This document shows positions 9,359-19,426 of a stretch of 64,000 bases of DNA, in pieces. Position 1 is the stretch's first letter. Every line of letters begins with the position of its first letter. The translations under genes and the position numbers were made by a program. Source of the stretch: Leptospira hartskeerlii (GTDB taxonomy: Bacteria > Spirochaetota > Leptospiria > Leptospirales > Leptospiraceae); NCBI RefSeq assembly GCF_002811475.1, contig NZ_NPDL01000004.1:124001-188000 (forward strand). The letters are read 5' to 3'. The notes below the pieces were generated by a model. That model searched no databases and was not told the origin of the DNA. It saw only the letters and a list, made by a program, of their open reading frames with translations.

Positions 9359-10328
9359 TCTTTTTCTTTTACCCTTTCTTCTATTCTTCTCTTGTCTATA
9401 TCCAATCAGAAACAACGAACAGATCGAAAACGATCTCATGTTTCTTTATCTTCCCGCAACAGATTATACAAGGGAAAAGGTAGACTCGATAAAAAGCCCT
9501 TGGGAAGCAAAATCGCATAGAGGAAAAGCAATCCCTGCTCCAGACAAAAACAATCTGGGAATTTTATTCGTAAGATTCTCTCTTGTCGATGATGCCGAAG
9601 AAGAGTTCCTGAACTCGCAAAAACTTCTCCCTAATAATCCTATACCATCACTCAATCTATTACGTTTATATTATCTAGTGGACGATATTTCAGAAGCTAA
9701 AAAGTTCCTGGAGAAATTCCTAAAACAGTCTCCTACTATAGAACGCAAAAAATTCGAGAACCTTCTGATAGAAGCCCAGAGAGAAGAAGAATTAGTAATT
9801 TATAGAGATGCACTTTCTACAATTCCAGGCCAAGAAGTCTACGCTTGGGAAGGTTTGGCAGAATATTTTTTCTCCAAACAAGACTGGTCCAAAAGTTATT
9901 ATTATTTGGAGAAAATCCTACAACAAAGCCCATTCCATAAGAATGCAAGGGGGCTCATGTTGAAGATGGCCCATATTTTAGAAAAATGGGATGATGTTTT
10001 GGTCTTCGGACTCAGCTTAAGCGGAACCGGAGAAAGAATCCCCGAATTAGAATATTATATCGCTCATGCATATTGCGAGAAGAGAAGATATACAGAAGCA
10101 TTAGATTGGCTAAACAAAGCTCCGGAATCTGAAAAAGAATCTTTGGTATTTTTGGAATTATGGAAACTTTCTCTTCTTTCTAAAAATCCTAAGGCAGATG
10201 TTTCTCCATTACTTCCTTATTTTAGAAGATTAAAATCCAAAGGTCTCCAATTCACCGAAGAAGAGTTTTTTCCTACTCTGACTCCGGAAGGCAAAGAAGC
10301 AATGGATAGAATTCGTTATGGACGATAG
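9312..10328 (+). CDS. TPR-containing lipoprotein
   Basis: A 338-residue protein with a basic n-region and hydrophobic core (MRRKTYRKILLLKPVNLFLLPFLLFFSC), with Cys28 in a spirochaete-like lipobox LFFSC. This supports the ATG at 9312 even though it lies 47 bp inside the upstream gene. The mature part has degenerate TPR units (NLGILFVRFSLVDDAEEEFLNSQKLLP, AWEGLAEYFFSKQDWSKSYYYLEKILQQSP). With the cytoplasmic TPR protein upstream, it forms a two-gene unit with one product on each side of the membrane. The 3' end overlaps folP by 13 bp in convergent orientation. Confidence 0.85.
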   Translation: MRRKTYRKILLLKPVNLFLLPFLLFFSCLYPIRNNEQIENDLMFLYLPATDYTREKVDSIKSPWEAKSHRGKAIPAPDKNNLGILFVRFSLVDDAEEEFLNSQKLLPNNPIPSLNLLRLYYLVDDISEAKKFLEKFLKQSPTIERKKFENLLIEAQREEELVIYRDALSTIPGQEVYAWEGLAEYFFSKQDWSKSYYYLEKILQQSPFHKNARGLMLKMAHILEKWDDVLVFGLSLSGTGERIPELEYYIAHAYCEKRRYTEALDWLNKAPESEKESLVFLELWKLSLLSKNPKADVSPLLPYFRRLKSKGLQFTEEEFFPTLTPEGKEAMDRIRYGR

Positions 10329-11227
10329 TCGCTTCGCTCCTGAAGCCCGCGTTGCGGACTATAAACTCCGTGAGACATTTCCCAGGTTTTCATAGCTAAT
10401 AAAAAAGATTTGGGAGAATGAGTTCTGATCATCTGAACTCCTTTGGACCAAAGATATATTTCCGAGATCGCAGTCGGGATAATTCTATCTTCTACAGGCA
10501 AACCACCGAGAGCATTTCCTAAAAAAGATTTTTTAGTTACTGAAACCATCAAATTCGGAAACTCAGAAAGAATTTCAGCAATCTTGGAAAGAATTGCAAA
10601 GCTTACCTTATAGTCAGGACTTAAAAAAAATCCCATCCCTGGATCTAAGATCAAACGATCTGCAAGGCCTAAACTTTCGAAAGTTTTTGTCCTCTCTCTA
10701 AAGAATTCCAATGCAAGTGGTACAACTGTCTCAGGTTTTAGATCTGAAAATTCCGAAGCCTTGATAGAATGATCTTGGGAGAACATCGCAATATATTTTG
10801 TGGACTTGTCACTTGCACCTTTTAGTAGATCCAAACTTTCAGGATCTACAAAACCCCTGATATTATTGATATAATCCACATCTGCCTCTAACGCCTTTTG
10901 GATGACGTAAGGCCTGAATGTATCTATTGAGATTGCAACCTTCTTCTTTTTTAATTCGGAGATGATCTCTTTCATTCTATTCCATTCCGTATCTTCCGAA
11001 ATTGGTTCCGCCTTTATATTGGAAGATTGGGCCCCAATATCAATGACATCCGCGCCTTCTTCAATTAAAGATTTCGCCTTGGCAAGAGCCAGGTCCTCGC
11101 GGAGGTATTTTCCCCCGTCCGAAAAAGAGTCACTGGTTATGTTCAAAACTCCGAATAAGATCGGTTTTGGAGGGAAAATTTCTTGCTGGTTTCTATTCGG
11201 CAGGTCGGATTCCATCTTAGTTTCCAT
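10316..11227 (-). CDS. folP: Dihydropteroate synthase
   Basis: A 303-residue TIM-barrel enzyme joining p-aminobenzoate to hydroxymethyl-dihydropterin diphosphate in folate synthesis. Visible motifs are GVLNITSDSFSDGG (pterin/diphosphate loop 1), SIDTF, YINNIRG, DPGMGFF, the KKSFLG lysine and the final RTH. The second loop is unusual. Where most DHPS have ESTRPG after DIGG, this one reads DIGAQSSNIKAEP, without the Thr-Arg pair that packs near the pABA/sulfonamide site. The active-site Asp, Lys, Arg and His are kept, so I expect activity. Starts at 11227 and 11215 are both possible. It is divergent from the OmpA gene with only 39 bp between. Confidence 0.88.
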   Translation of the reverse strand: METKMESDLPNRNQQEIFPPKPILFGVLNITSDSFSDGGKYLREDLALAKAKSLIEEGADVIDIGAQSSNIKAEPISEDTEWNRMKEIISELKKKKVAISIDTFRPYVIQKALEADVDYINNIRGFVDPESLDLLKGASDKSTKYIAMFSQDHSIKASEFSDLKPETVVPLALEFFRERTKTFESLGLADRLILDPGMGFFLSPDYKVSFAILSKIAEILSEFPNLMVSVTKKSFLGNALGGLPVEDRIIPTAISEIYLWSKGVQMIRTHSPKSFLLAMKTWEMSHGVYSPQRGLQERSDYRP

Positions 11228-11266
11228 CTTGATACTTGGGGTCTTTCTTCCGATACTAATTACAAG

Positions 11267-13345
11267 ATGTTTTTTTACAATCCAGGAAAAGGACCCGTTC
11301 TAAAACGAAATCATTTTCTAAGCTCCGTTCTTGCCGGAACTCTTTTGTTTTTTTTATATTCCTGGGATGGATCCGCCCAACCTGTTCCTACACTCTTGGA
11401 AAGAAATTTTGGATCTCCTTTAAACACGCAAAACGTAGAATACAATCCCATCATCAGTCCTGACGGAAGATATTTGATCTTTCAATCCAATCGTCCAGGC
11501 GGAGAAGGAGAGATGGATATCTGGCTCTCTGAAAACGCAAACTATAAAAAAAGAGATGGAGAAGCTGATTGGAAGAAGCCGGTCAATCTAAACCAGGACA
11601 TCTGGGAACAGAATAAGAAGGAACTTCCCTCCGGAGAAAAAAAATCCAAACTATTCAATACCGATAAGTACGAAGGTGGGATCTCGATCAGATTCGACGA
11701 ATTAGGAAATCCCGAGGAAATTTTTCTGACTTCTATCCGAAACGTAAAAGCGGATAGAGAAGGTTTTGACGCATTAGATATTTATTATACTAAGAGAGAT
11801 GAAAAAACAAGGCGTTGGAGCGACTTGATCGGTATCTCCGAGATCAATTCTAACTTTAATGAAAAGATGCCGGCGGTTTCTCCAGACGGAAAATTTCTTA
11901 TCTTCTCTTCTGATCGACCTGGCGGATCTGGAGAATACGATCTTTGGGTAAGTTATAAAAATCTTTCAACGGGAGTTTGGTCGAGTCCAATCAATCTAGG
12001 ATCGGAGATCAATTCCAAAGCCAGTGAAATTCTTCCTTATGTTCATCCCGATGGGGAACAATTATACTTCTCCTCTAATAGAGAGAATGATCGCAAAAAG
12101 TTTTCCTTATATCGTAGCTTCTTAAATCTTCCGGGAAACGCCGACATAGAAGATGCGGAAGATAAACTGACAATTTCTAAAACGAATCTTCCTCATCCAG
12201 TTCCGGAAACAGGAAGTTTAGAAAAACTGCCTCATCCATTTAATTTAGATAATACAGAAGGGATCGATTCAGAAGGAATTTCTTTCGATCACGAGGGGCT
12301 TTGGGCTTATATTTCTTCCAACCGAAACGGAGGGCAGGGCCAGTACGATATTTATAGATTCCAAGTTCCTGAAAATCTGAGGAATTCCTACGATGTATCC
12401 TTCCAGGGATTGGTCCTAGATGGCTCAGAAGCTACAATGATAGGCCTGGATGCTACAATCAAAATTTCAGATAGTATTGGTCCTTCTCGTACTATTACTT
12501 CCAGAAGAATAGGTGGGGATCTTTCTAAAGGAAACCCGACTAACTTTAAAACCGTTTTAAAAACAGGAAGATTGTATAAGGTAGAAATTTCTTCTCCTGG
12601 TTTTTATCCCACTGAGGACAAGCTCGACTTACGTGGAAACGTAGAGAGAAATAAGAAAGTTAATAAAACTTATGTGCTTCTGCCTATCAAAGATGAAGAG
12701 AAAGGTAAGATTGTTAACACTGGTGATGGGGATAAAGGAAAGGGACTTAATGTAGTAGTCGTAGATGCCACTACTAAAGAGCCAATTACTGGAGCGAGCG
12801 CTACAGTTTTTACTCCTAAGAATAGACAGGGAGAAATCTTAAAATACAACAGTTTGTCAAAAAATTTCCATATCGAGTTGATCCCCGACACTGATTTCGA
12901 AATCTTTGCAAAGGCTGAGAAATATATTTCCGAAAGTGTTAATATCTTGAAGAAAGATATTAAACCTGGCTCTACGATCTCTATCGCATTAAGGAAAGAT
13001 TCGGAAGTCCCAGCTGTTTTAAGTACTAAACTCTATTTTGAATTCAATAAGACCGAGGTGACTGACGCACATCGCCGACAACTCGATCTGATTGTAGACT
13101 ATCTCAAGAAGAATCCGTCGGATAAAATAGAGATTGGGGGCCATACGGATAATATAGCTTCCAAAGAATATAACACTCGCTTAAGCGGGAACAGAGCACG
13201 GAAAGTTTTTGACTACGTTCGTAGTAAAGGGATCCAAGCTTCTAGGTTAAAAACCAGAGCATATTGGTATTCCAGACCTGATGAAGATAACTCTACCGAA
13301 GATGGAAGAGCTAAAAACAGGAGGGTCGACTTCCGTAAGCTATAA
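11267..13345 (+). CDS. OmpA-family outer-membrane protein with PD40 beta-propeller repeats
   Basis: About 692 residues from the ATG at 11267, the first start giving a basic stretch plus hydrophobic signal (KRNHFLSSVLAGTLLFFLYSW). Four PD40/WD40-like units follow, each with a PDG or HEG turn and an SNRPGG-type strand: NPIISPDGRYLIFQSNRPGG, MPAVSPDGKFLIFSSDRPGG, LPYVHPDGEQLYFSSNRE, GISFDHEGLWAYISSNRNGG. A beta-rich middle contains carboxypeptidase-regulatory-like segments. Residues about 590-692 are an OmpA C-terminal domain (LYFEFNKTEV ... IGGHTDN ... LSGNRARKVFDYV), which binds peptidoglycan. It probably links the envelope to the wall. It heads a run with the PilZ protein 9 bp downstream. Confidence 0.9.
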   Translation: MFFYNPGKGPVLKRNHFLSSVLAGTLLFFLYSWDGSAQPVPTLLERNFGSPLNTQNVEYNPIISPDGRYLIFQSNRPGGEGEMDIWLSENANYKKRDGEADWKKPVNLNQDIWEQNKKELPSGEKKSKLFNTDKYEGGISIRFDELGNPEEIFLTSIRNVKADREGFDALDIYYTKRDEKTRRWSDLIGISEINSNFNEKMPAVSPDGKFLIFSSDRPGGSGEYDLWVSYKNLSTGVWSSPINLGSEINSKASEILPYVHPDGEQLYFSSNRENDRKKFSLYRSFLNLPGNADIEDAEDKLTISKTNLPHPVPETGSLEKLPHPFNLDNTEGIDSEGISFDHEGLWAYISSNRNGGQGQYDIYRFQVPENLRNSYDVSFQGLVLDGSEATMIGLDATIKISDSIGPSRTITSRRIGGDLSKGNPTNFKTVLKTGRLYKVEISSPGFYPTEDKLDLRGNVERNKKVNKTYVLLPIKDEEKGKIVNTGDGDKGKGLNVVVVDATTKEPITGASATVFTPKNRQGEILKYNSLSKNFHIELIPDTDFEIFAKAEKYISESVNILKKDIKPGSTISIALRKDSEVPAVLSTKLYFEFNKTEVTDAHRRQLDLIVDYLKKNPSDKIEIGGHTDNIASKEYNTRLSGNRARKVFDYVRSKGIQASRLKTRAYWYSRPDEDNSTEDGRAKNRRVDFRKL

Positions 13346-13354
13346 GGAGAGCAA

Positions 13355-14509
13355 ATGGAAGTCGAGTACCGATCTTACCTACAATCACCAAGAATTTGGG
13401 ATACAATCAAAGATCCTCAAAAAGTAGGTTATATTCTGAAAGAGTACGTGCATAATAACGGACTCTTTCTGAAAGAAAATCCCTTAAAACAAGAATTGCA
13501 AATCTTACAAACCACTCCTGAGGGAAAAATTTTCCTTAGGATAGATCCGGAATATGTTAACGAAGAAGGCGAAATCACAGTTTACAAAACCTTAAGTAAA
13601 CATATGGAGATCGGCTTTAGAGTCGATTCAGTAAATCATGAAGATGGATTAGTGGTTTGTTCTCCCGAATATGTAAGAATAGCAAAAGACGGCCGAATTC
13701 TTCCAAGGGTAGAAGGCCTACAAGGCAAAGTAATCGCGCACAGATTTCATATGGTTAAGAAGGAACAAGATTCTACCAAAGTATTGGGAACATCCGGCCA
13801 AATCCTTTTGACCGACTTACACAAGAGTATCTTATCTGAATATCCGTATTCCAGATTGGTATTTCCAACGGGAAAGGAACTTAGCTTAGAGCAGGACTTA
13901 GCAAAACGTACCGGTAAAACTATCTTTGTAAAAGATGCGATCAATATGGATCCTCTTTCCCAAGAAGAGGCAAACGGCTTTAATATTTTAGATCTAAAGC
14001 AAGAATTAGAAGATGAAATGATCTTGGAAGATAGAACCAAAGTTTATCGTTCCGGGAAGATACAATCTTTCGCGATCTATCCAATCTATTACAAAGACCC
14101 GTCCGGATCAAAGCTCGTTGCTTTAGGTTATGCGGAGACTAAGGACAGGATTTTGGATCCCGCTATTCTGAAAAAATACGCAGAGTTAGAAACTGTGTTT
14201 AACGATAGGATAGAAGACTCCAACACTCTGGACATTGATATCCGTCAAAACGTAGTCAATGCTTCGGAAGGTGGAATTCTTTTGGAAGTAACCGAGTCCC
14301 AGCTAGTCGAATCATTTCTGCATAAACCTTTCTTTACTGCGGATATAACTTTTAAAATGCAAGCTCCGCTAAGATTTGCATTCAAAATCCGACATATTTC
14401 TCAGATCGGGGAAATTTATCTAGTCGGTGCAGAAATAGTTGGCTCCAACGATGCCAAGACGAATATGACTCTATTAAAGAAGAATTTAAGCTTCATTAAG
14501 AGCGTCTAA
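13355..14509 (+). CDS. DUF1577-like protein with C-terminal PilZ-like domain
   Basis: A 384-residue soluble protein starting after a good AGGAGA at seven bases spacing. Residues 1-150 resemble the leptospiral DUF1577 family, which I recognise from memory only. The region around residues 290-384 ([23 protein letters not shown] ... [19 protein letters not shown]) has the NxSxGG pattern of PilZ domains, which bind cyclic di-GMP. The upstream RxxxR motif normally needed is not obvious, so ligand binding is uncertain. It lies between the OmpA gene and hisS on the same strand with gaps of 5-9 bp. Confidence 0.75.
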   Translation: MEVEYRSYLQSPRIWDTIKDPQKVGYILKEYVHNNGLFLKENPLKQELQILQTTPEGKIFLRIDPEYVNEEGEITVYKTLSKHMEIGFRVDSVNHEDGLVVCSPEYVRIAKDGRILPRVEGLQGKVIAHRFHMVKKEQDSTKVLGTSGQILLTDLHKSILSEYPYSRLVFPTGKELSLEQDLAKRTGKTIFVKDAINMDPLSQEEANGFNILDLKQELEDEMILEDRTKVYRSGKIQSFAIYPIYYKDPSGSKLVALGYAETKDRILDPAILKKYAELETVFNDRIEDSNTLDIDIRQNVVNASEGGILLEVTESQLVESFLHKPFFTADITFKMQAPLRFAFKIRHISQIGEIYLVGAEIVGSNDAKTNMTLLKKNLSFIKSV

Positions 14510-14514
14510 GAGAC

Positions 14515-15837
14515 TTGGAAAAACAGAAAGCCTTTTTACCCACAGCCCCATACAAGGGGACGAGAGATTTTTATCCGGAAGAAATGAGATTCCGAAATTG
14601 GATGTTTTCCGTAATGAGGAAGACAGTCCAATCTTTCGGTTATGAAGAATACGACGGCCCCATCCTAGAATCTTTCGAACTCTATCTAGCAAAAAGCGGA
14701 GAAGAGATCGTGCAAAGACAATTGTACGATTTCACGGACAAAGGAGATCGTCATGTTGCGATCCGTCCCGAAATGACTCCTACTCTTGCAAGAATGGTAG
14801 CAGGAGAGGTCAGAAATCTTGCTAAGCCTATTCGTTGGTTTTCCATCCCGAACTTATGGAGATATGAACAACCGGGCAAAGGACGTTTAAGAGAACATTG
14901 GCAGCTCAATGTAGATCTGTTCGGTGTAAATTCTTATAGAGCAGAAGTTGAGATCATTCTGATCGCTAACGCTATCTTAGAAAATTTTAAAGCTCCAAAA
15001 GGAAGTTACCAGATCAAGGTTTCTCATAGAGGTATCTTGGATTCATTTTTGAACCAAACTCTGGCTTTAGCTCCCGAAAAAGCTCACGCTGTTTCCAAAC
15101 TTTTAGATAAAAAATCCAAGATCAGCAAAGAAGCTTTTGAAGAAGAGATCAAACCTCTACTTTCTAATCCGGAAAAACAATTAACTCTAATTTATAGATA
15201 TTTGGACACAAATCTCCAAACAATAGGAGAATTAGAAGGTATAGATCCTTCTTCTGTTGAATTTATTAGAAATCTTTTTTTAGATCTAGCCTCCTTAGGG
15301 ATCAAAGACCAACTCGAATTCGATCCTTCGATCATTCGTGGTTTCGATTATTATACAGGTTGTATTTTCGAAGTATTCGATACGAATCCTGAAAATAGGA
15401 GATCCTTGTACGGCGGAGGAAGATACGACAACTTGATCGGATTATTCTCCAATGAACAACTCTCAGGGATCGGTTTCGGATTAGGAGATGTAACCTTCAA
15501 AAACTTTTTAGAAGGACATGGACTCGTCCCTAAAGATCTGAATTCTAAAAATGCTGTTTTAATTCCTTTGATGGAAGATAGAGTTTTTCCGGAAGTTTTG
15601 AAACTTGCTGAAGAACTTAGAAAAGAAGGAATCGGAGTGGAAACAATGCTTGAGTCTGCAAAACTCGGCAAACAAATCCAGACGGCTGAAAAAAAAGGAT
15701 ATCGTTTCTTGATCTTCTTAGGAGAATCCGAAATCTCTGAAAACAAGGTTCAGTTAAAAGATATCGCTTCGGGAGAGCAATCTTCCGTTTCAAGATCCGA
15801 TCTGATCTCCATTTTACGGAAATCCTTACTTGGATAA
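14515..15837 (+). CDS. hisS: Histidyl-tRNA synthetase
   Basis: A 440-residue class II synthetase charging tRNA-His in the cytoplasm. Motif 2 is [23 protein letters not shown]. The histidine-specific motifs [15 protein letters not shown] and [13 protein letters not shown] are both present, and GIGFGLGDV is motif 3. The C-terminal anticodon-binding domain begins near residue 345 ([31 protein letters not shown]). The start is TTG at 14515, five bases after the previous stop. Its stop overlaps the PAP2 start by 8 bp, so it is part of a tight run. Confidence 0.96.
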   Translation: MEKQKAFLPTAPYKGTRDFYPEEMRFRNWMFSVMRKTVQSFGYEEYDGPILESFELYLAKSGEEIVQRQLYDFTDKGDRHVAIRPEMTPTLARMVAGEVRNLAKPIRWFSIPNLWRYEQPGKGRLREHWQLNVDLFGVNSYRAEVEIILIANAILENFKAPKGSYQIKVSHRGILDSFLNQTLALAPEKAHAVSKLLDKKSKISKEAFEEEIKPLLSNPEKQLTLIYRYLDTNLQTIGELEGIDPSSVEFIRNLFLDLASLGIKDQLEFDPSIIRGFDYYTGCIFEVFDTNPENRRSLYGGGRYDNLIGLFSNEQLSGIGFGLGDVTFKNFLEGHGLVPKDLNSKNAVLIPLMEDRVFPEVLKLAEELRKEGIGVETMLESAKLGKQIQTAEKKGYRFLIFLGESEISENKVQLKDIASGEQSSVSRSDLISILRKSLLG

Positions 15838-16402
15838 GAATACTTTGGAAAAATTATCCGCTTTCGAAAGAATCGATTATGCGATCGCGATGTTTATTCG
15901 CGAAAAAATCCATTCTCAGACTCTGAACCGAACTCTCTCCAGGATCAATCGTGGAGAGATGATGTTAGTTCTTATTCTTCCTTATCTTGCATATGCTGCA
16001 TGGAAGGGAATTCTTCCTTATCCTTGGTGGATTGTAATTCCTTATGCGGGGATCGTTGCCTATGCAAATGATCGTTTTGTTTTAGTATTAAAGAAATTAA
16101 TCGCGCGTAAGAGACCGTTAGTTACTGTCGCTGGAAAAGTGGATCAAAACCCTGACATGAAACATTCTTTCCCTTCTGCTCATGCATCTAACTCGATGAC
16201 AGCAGCATTGATCTTAGTGTTTTTGTTCGGTTTTCCGGAATGGTTTTTGGTGCTGAGTCTTTTGGCGGGGATCGGAAGATTATTATCTCTTCACCATTTT
16301 CCCTCCGATGTGCTCGGAGGGTGGTTGATAGGAACCTGCTTCGGAAGTTTAGGCCTTTTTCTTGGCCGCTGGCTTCTTCCCTTCTTGTTTGGAACCACCT
16401 AA
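15830..16402 (+). CDS. PAP2-family membrane phosphatase
   Basis: A 190-residue polytopic protein with the three phosphatase motifs: [23 protein letters not shown] and [16 protein letters not shown]. These hold the catalytic His and Asp/Arg residues. It likely removes phosphate from undecaprenyl-diphosphate, phosphatidate or another lipid phosphate at the membrane; the exact substrate is not visible. The start is TTG at 15830 inside the end of hisS. The last 18 codons overlap the convergent pntA gene (54 bp), an unusually long tail-to-tail overlap. Confidence 0.88.
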   Translation: MDKNTLEKLSAFERIDYAIAMFIREKIHSQTLNRTLSRINRGEMMLVLILPYLAYAAWKGILPYPWWIVIPYAGIVAYANDRFVLVLKKLIARKRPLVTVAGKVDQNPDMKHSFPSAHASNSMTAALILVFLFGFPEWFLVLSLLAGIGRLLSLHHFPSDVLGGWLIGTCFGSLGLFLGRWLLPFLFGTT

Positions 16403-17518
16403 GGCATCCAAAGTAAGTTTGTGACGGATCTCTCCTTCGTGAGTGATCGTTGTAGAAGCAATGACTTCGTCGTTTAAATCAAAGTTGATCTTCTTCTCTT
16501 TAACCAATAGTTTCAGATAATTTAATACGTTCTTAGCGAACATTCTGGAAGCGTCGGAAGGAAGAGAACCTGCCAAGTTTTGGTGACCAACTATGGAAAC
16601 TCCGTTTTTAGTTAAGACAACCTTACCGTGTTGAGTGTACTCGCAGTTTCCTCCGTTTGGAGAAGCAAGGTCCACTACTACGGATCCGGCTTTCATTCTA
16701 TCCACGATCTTTTTAGTGATGATGATAGGAGCTTTTCTTCCTGGGATCAAAGCTGTAGTGATGATTACGTCCGCTTTAGCTGCGAACTTTTCGATCGCTT
16801 CTTGTTGGCGTTTTTTGTAGTCTTCAGTTTGTTCTACAGCGTAACCACCCGCAGCTGCGGAGTGAGTTGCACCTTCTACCTCAACGAATTTAGCGCCAAG
16901 AGATTGAACTTGCTCTTTTACTTCAGGACGAGTATCGAACACATCTACTACTGCGCCTAACCTTCTGGAACTTGCAATTGCTTGTAATCCGGCAACACCT
17001 GCACCGATGATGAGTACGGAAGCGGGAGTAATTGTACCAGCAGCGGTAGTCAACATTGGGAAGAATCTAGTCAAATGATTAGAGGCTATAAGAACAGCTT
17101 TGTATCCGGCAACGGTTGCTTGAGATGAAAGAACGTCCATTGACTGAGCACGAGTGATACGAGCAATCGCATCTAAGCTCAATACTGTAACTTTTTGAGC
17201 TGCAAGCTTTTTGATTACCTGAGGATTAACTGCAGGCTGAAACATTCCTAAGTAGAAAGCTCCTTTTTTGATCTTAGATAAGCTTGCACCATCCGCTAAG
17301 TGAATACTCACAACTAGATCGGATTTTTTTAGGATATCCGCGCGAGATTGAATCGTCGCTCCGGCTTTTTTATAATCTTCGTCGGAGAAATAAGAACCTT
17401 CTCCGGCGCCTTTCTCGATGATAACAGAAGCACCGATTTTTTTTAAAGCGTCTACTACGTCCGGCGTTACCGCTACTCTAGTTTCTTCCTTAGCTTCTTT
17501 TAAAACTCCGATATTCAT
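16349..17518 (-). CDS. pntA: NAD(P) transhydrogenase subunit alpha, soluble NAD-binding part
   Basis: A 389-residue protein like the soluble dI part of proton-translocating transhydrogenase, which binds NAD(H) and works with membrane and NADP-binding subunits. It starts MNIGVLKEAKEETRVAVTPD. It has the Rossmann motif VLIIGAGVAGLQAI (about residues 168-181), FDTRPEVKEQVQSLGA, and the mobile-loop region EGATHSAAAGGYAVEQTEDYKKRQQE typical of PntA. That loop argues against alanine dehydrogenase. No pntB or membrane alpha-2 gene is adjacent. The C-terminal [14 protein letters not shown] tail is read antisense to the last membrane helix of the PAP2 gene. An imperfect dyad (TTCCC...GGGAA) lies in the gap upstream. 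Confidence 0.9.
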   Translation of the reverse strand: MNIGVLKEAKEETRVAVTPDVVDALKKIGASVIIEKGAGEGSYFSDEDYKKAGATIQSRADILKKSDLVVSIHLADGASLSKIKKGAFYLGMFQPAVNPQVIKKLAAQKVTVLSLDAIARITRAQSMDVLSSQATVAGYKAVLIASNHLTRFFPMLTTAAGTITPASVLIIGAGVAGLQAIASSRRLGAVVDVFDTRPEVKEQVQSLGAKFVEVEGATHSAAAGGYAVEQTEDYKKRQQEAIEKFAAKADVIITTALIPGRKAPIIITKKIVDRMKAGSVVVDLASPNGGNCEYTQHGKVVLTKNGVSIVGHQNLAGSLPSDASRMFAKNVLNYLKLLVKEKKINFDLNDEVIASTTITHEGEIRHKLTLDALGGSKQEGKKPAAKKKA

Positions 17519-17596
17519 ACAGCCTACTCGAAACTCAATTTTTCGGTTAAATTCCCTTATAGGGGAAAAGTAGGTCCAGATTTTCTCGGCGAACGA

Positions 17597-18532
17597 TTAA
17601 TCCAAGTGATTTTTGAAATAATCGACCGTTTTCCTGATTCCTTCTAATAAAGGAACCTTAGGTTCATAACCCAGTTTTTGTCTAGCTAAAGTCAGATCCG
17701 GCTTTCTGCGGGCAGGATCGTCTTGAGGAAGAGTTTTATAAATGATCTTGGAAGAAGAGCCGGTCTCTTTTAAAACTAACTCCGCTAATTCTGTAACCGT
17801 AAACTCTCCGTCATTCCCCAAGTTAACAGGACCGTTGAAGTCCTGGGTGTTCATCATTCTGATGATACCATCCACAAGATCATCCACATAACAAAAGGAC
17901 CTGGTTTGAGAACCATCTCCGTAAACTGTGATATCTTTTCCTGCAAGTGCTTGGACCACAAAATTACTTACAACTCTGCCGTCGTCAGGAAGCATACGAG
18001 GTCCGTAAGTATTAAAGATACGGATTACTCTTATGTCCACTTTATGATTTCTGTGATAATCGAAACAAAGAGTTTCAGCGACCCTCTTTCCTTCATCGTA
18101 GCAACTTCTGATACCGATCGGATTTACATTTCCCCAATAAGTTTCCTTTTGAGGATGCTCGATCGGGTTTCCATAAACTTCGCTGGTAGAAGCTTGTAAG
18201 ATCCTCGCCTTTACTCTTTTAGCAAGACCCAACATATTCATTGTACCGAGTACATTGGTCTTAATTGTTTTAATTGCGTTGGACTGATAGTGAATTGGGC
18301 TTGCAGGACATGCAAAGTTGTAGATCTGATCTACTTCGAGTCTGATCGGCTCAGTGATATCATGACGTATTAGTTCGAAGCGAGGATTGGAGAGAAGTTT
18401 TTCGACATTCTTCTTTCTTCCTGTATGAAAGTTATCCACACAGATAACTTCGTTACCTTCTTGTATCAATCTTTCGCATAAATGAGATCCGATAAATCCG
18501 GCTCCGCCGGTCACTAGCACTCTATTAGCCAT
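17597..18532 (-). CDS. UDP-glucuronate decarboxylase-like NAD-dependent epimerase
   Basis: A 311-residue extended SDR enzyme. [16 protein letters not shown] is the NAD fold. The signature [12 protein letters not shown], the stretch [15 protein letters not shown] and CYDEGKR (catalytic Tyr-x-x-x-Lys) match UDP-xylose synthase, which decarboxylates UDP-glucuronate to UDP-xylose. [10 protein letters not shown] and the Arg-rich substrate loop are also present. The product could serve LPS or glycan synthesis. The ATG at 18532 has GAGAG five bases upstream and overlaps the stop of the M50B-like gene. A TTG directly before it is less likely. Confidence 0.9.
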   Translation of the reverse strand: MANRVLVTGGAGFIGSHLCERLIQEGNEVICVDNFHTGRKKNVEKLLSNPRFELIRHDITEPIRLEVDQIYNFACPASPIHYQSNAIKTIKTNVLGTMNMLGLAKRVKARILQASTSEVYGNPIEHPQKETYWGNVNPIGIRSCYDEGKRVAETLCFDYHRNHKVDIRVIRIFNTYGPRMLPDDGRVVSNFVVQALAGKDITVYGDGSQTRSFCYVDDLVDGIIRMMNTQDFNGPVNLGNDGEFTVTELAELVLKETGSSSKIIYKTLPQDDPARRKPDLTLARQKLGYEPKVPLLEGIRKTVDYFKNHLD

Positions 18533-19397
18533 CAATTCTCTCGATATCCATAAATTCCGGAGGAAGAGGTTTACCGTTCAGATCCAAACCTCTGCTTAAA
18601 AACCATTCCAATACTTCCGGAGTTACTTCTCCGGGAAATGGATTGTCTAAACCTAGCACCGGCCCTTCATCAAACCCTGGAGCCTCAACCGGAACCGGAC
18701 GAGGAGCTACCGCTCGTTTCAATGAAAAGAATATGATGGATACGCTAAAAAAGGACCAGAGCAGAGCAATCAAATATCCCAAGAACAAAACCGATTTCGG
18801 AACGGCTCCGACAGGAGAAGTTCCAGTAGCCCAATATGCTAAGATACCTGCATCAGTATTTTGAACATTCTCCGTAAAATCCAAAAGATCGTACAGACTG
18901 TATAAACTTACACTGGTCCCTAAAAACACAGTGATCAATCGATCCCAACCGAATGGAAGAAAAGAAGAGACCAAAAGAAAAATCCCCCAAAGTAATCCAG
19001 TCCTCTGAGCAAGCCCTCCGGAAGAAGTGTACTTTAAAGTGAGTAATAAAACTGCCCCTCCCAAAAGTAACAAAGTGGGGCGAACCAGGCTTCCTTTGAA
19101 TCCTCTGTTAATCAAAAATCCTCCGACTAAACAAGACCCCAAATAACCTGCGGAAACTACGAAAATAAAAGGACTTTTACCTGATGTAGGAGATGCAACA
19201 GTTTGTCCTGCTTCGTCCCCGTTCAGTTCTATCATTTGCACGGAACCGCCGGAGATCAAAGTTGCAATCGCATGTCCTGCTTCATGGATAAAAACCACGA
19301 AGTCTTTTAGATAAGAAACCCAACCATGATTCCAATAGGAAAGAAGAGTCACTATGATCGCGAGTAAGAGCGCAAGCCTTAGGAAACGATTCTCCAT
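18525..19397 (-). CDS. M50B-like membrane metallopeptidase
   Basis: A 290-residue multi-pass protein with the zinc motif HEAGHA near residue 38, preceded by a first hydrophobic helix. Segments such as [20 protein letters not shown] and [16 protein letters not shown] are membrane helices. The second-site Asp is plausibly in FGWDRL. The match is to the peptidase M50B-like family (PF13398), whose substrates are unknown. The C-terminal 60 residues are Pro-rich and cytoplasmic, ending in helical [18 protein letters not shown]. Its stop overlaps the epimerase start, so the two are coupled. Confidence 0.85.
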   Translation of the reverse strand: MENRFLRLALLLAIIVTLLSYWNHGWVSYLKDFVVFIHEAGHAIATLISGGSVQMIELNGDEAGQTVASPTSGKSPFIFVVSAGYLGSCLVGGFLINRGFKGSLVRPTLLLLGGAVLLLTLKYTSSGGLAQRTGLLWGIFLLVSSFLPFGWDRLITVFLGTSVSLYSLYDLLDFTENVQNTDAGILAYWATGTSPVGAVPKSVLFLGYLIALLWSFFSVSIIFFSLKRAVAPRPVPVEAPGFDEGPVLGLDNPFPGEVTPEVLEWFLSRGLDLNGKPLPPEFMDIERIDG

Positions 19398-19426
19398 TCT
19401 AGAATCAATATCGGCTTTTTTGCGAT

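Noticed and set aside
11183..11266. Upstream TTG extension of the OmpA-PD40 protein
   Set aside because: It overlaps folP and adds a non-signal stretch before the natural signal peptide; ATG 11267 fits better.
16349..17518. Alanine dehydrogenase
   Set aside because: The mobile-loop region with GGYAVEQ and EDYKKRQQE is typical of transhydrogenase alpha.
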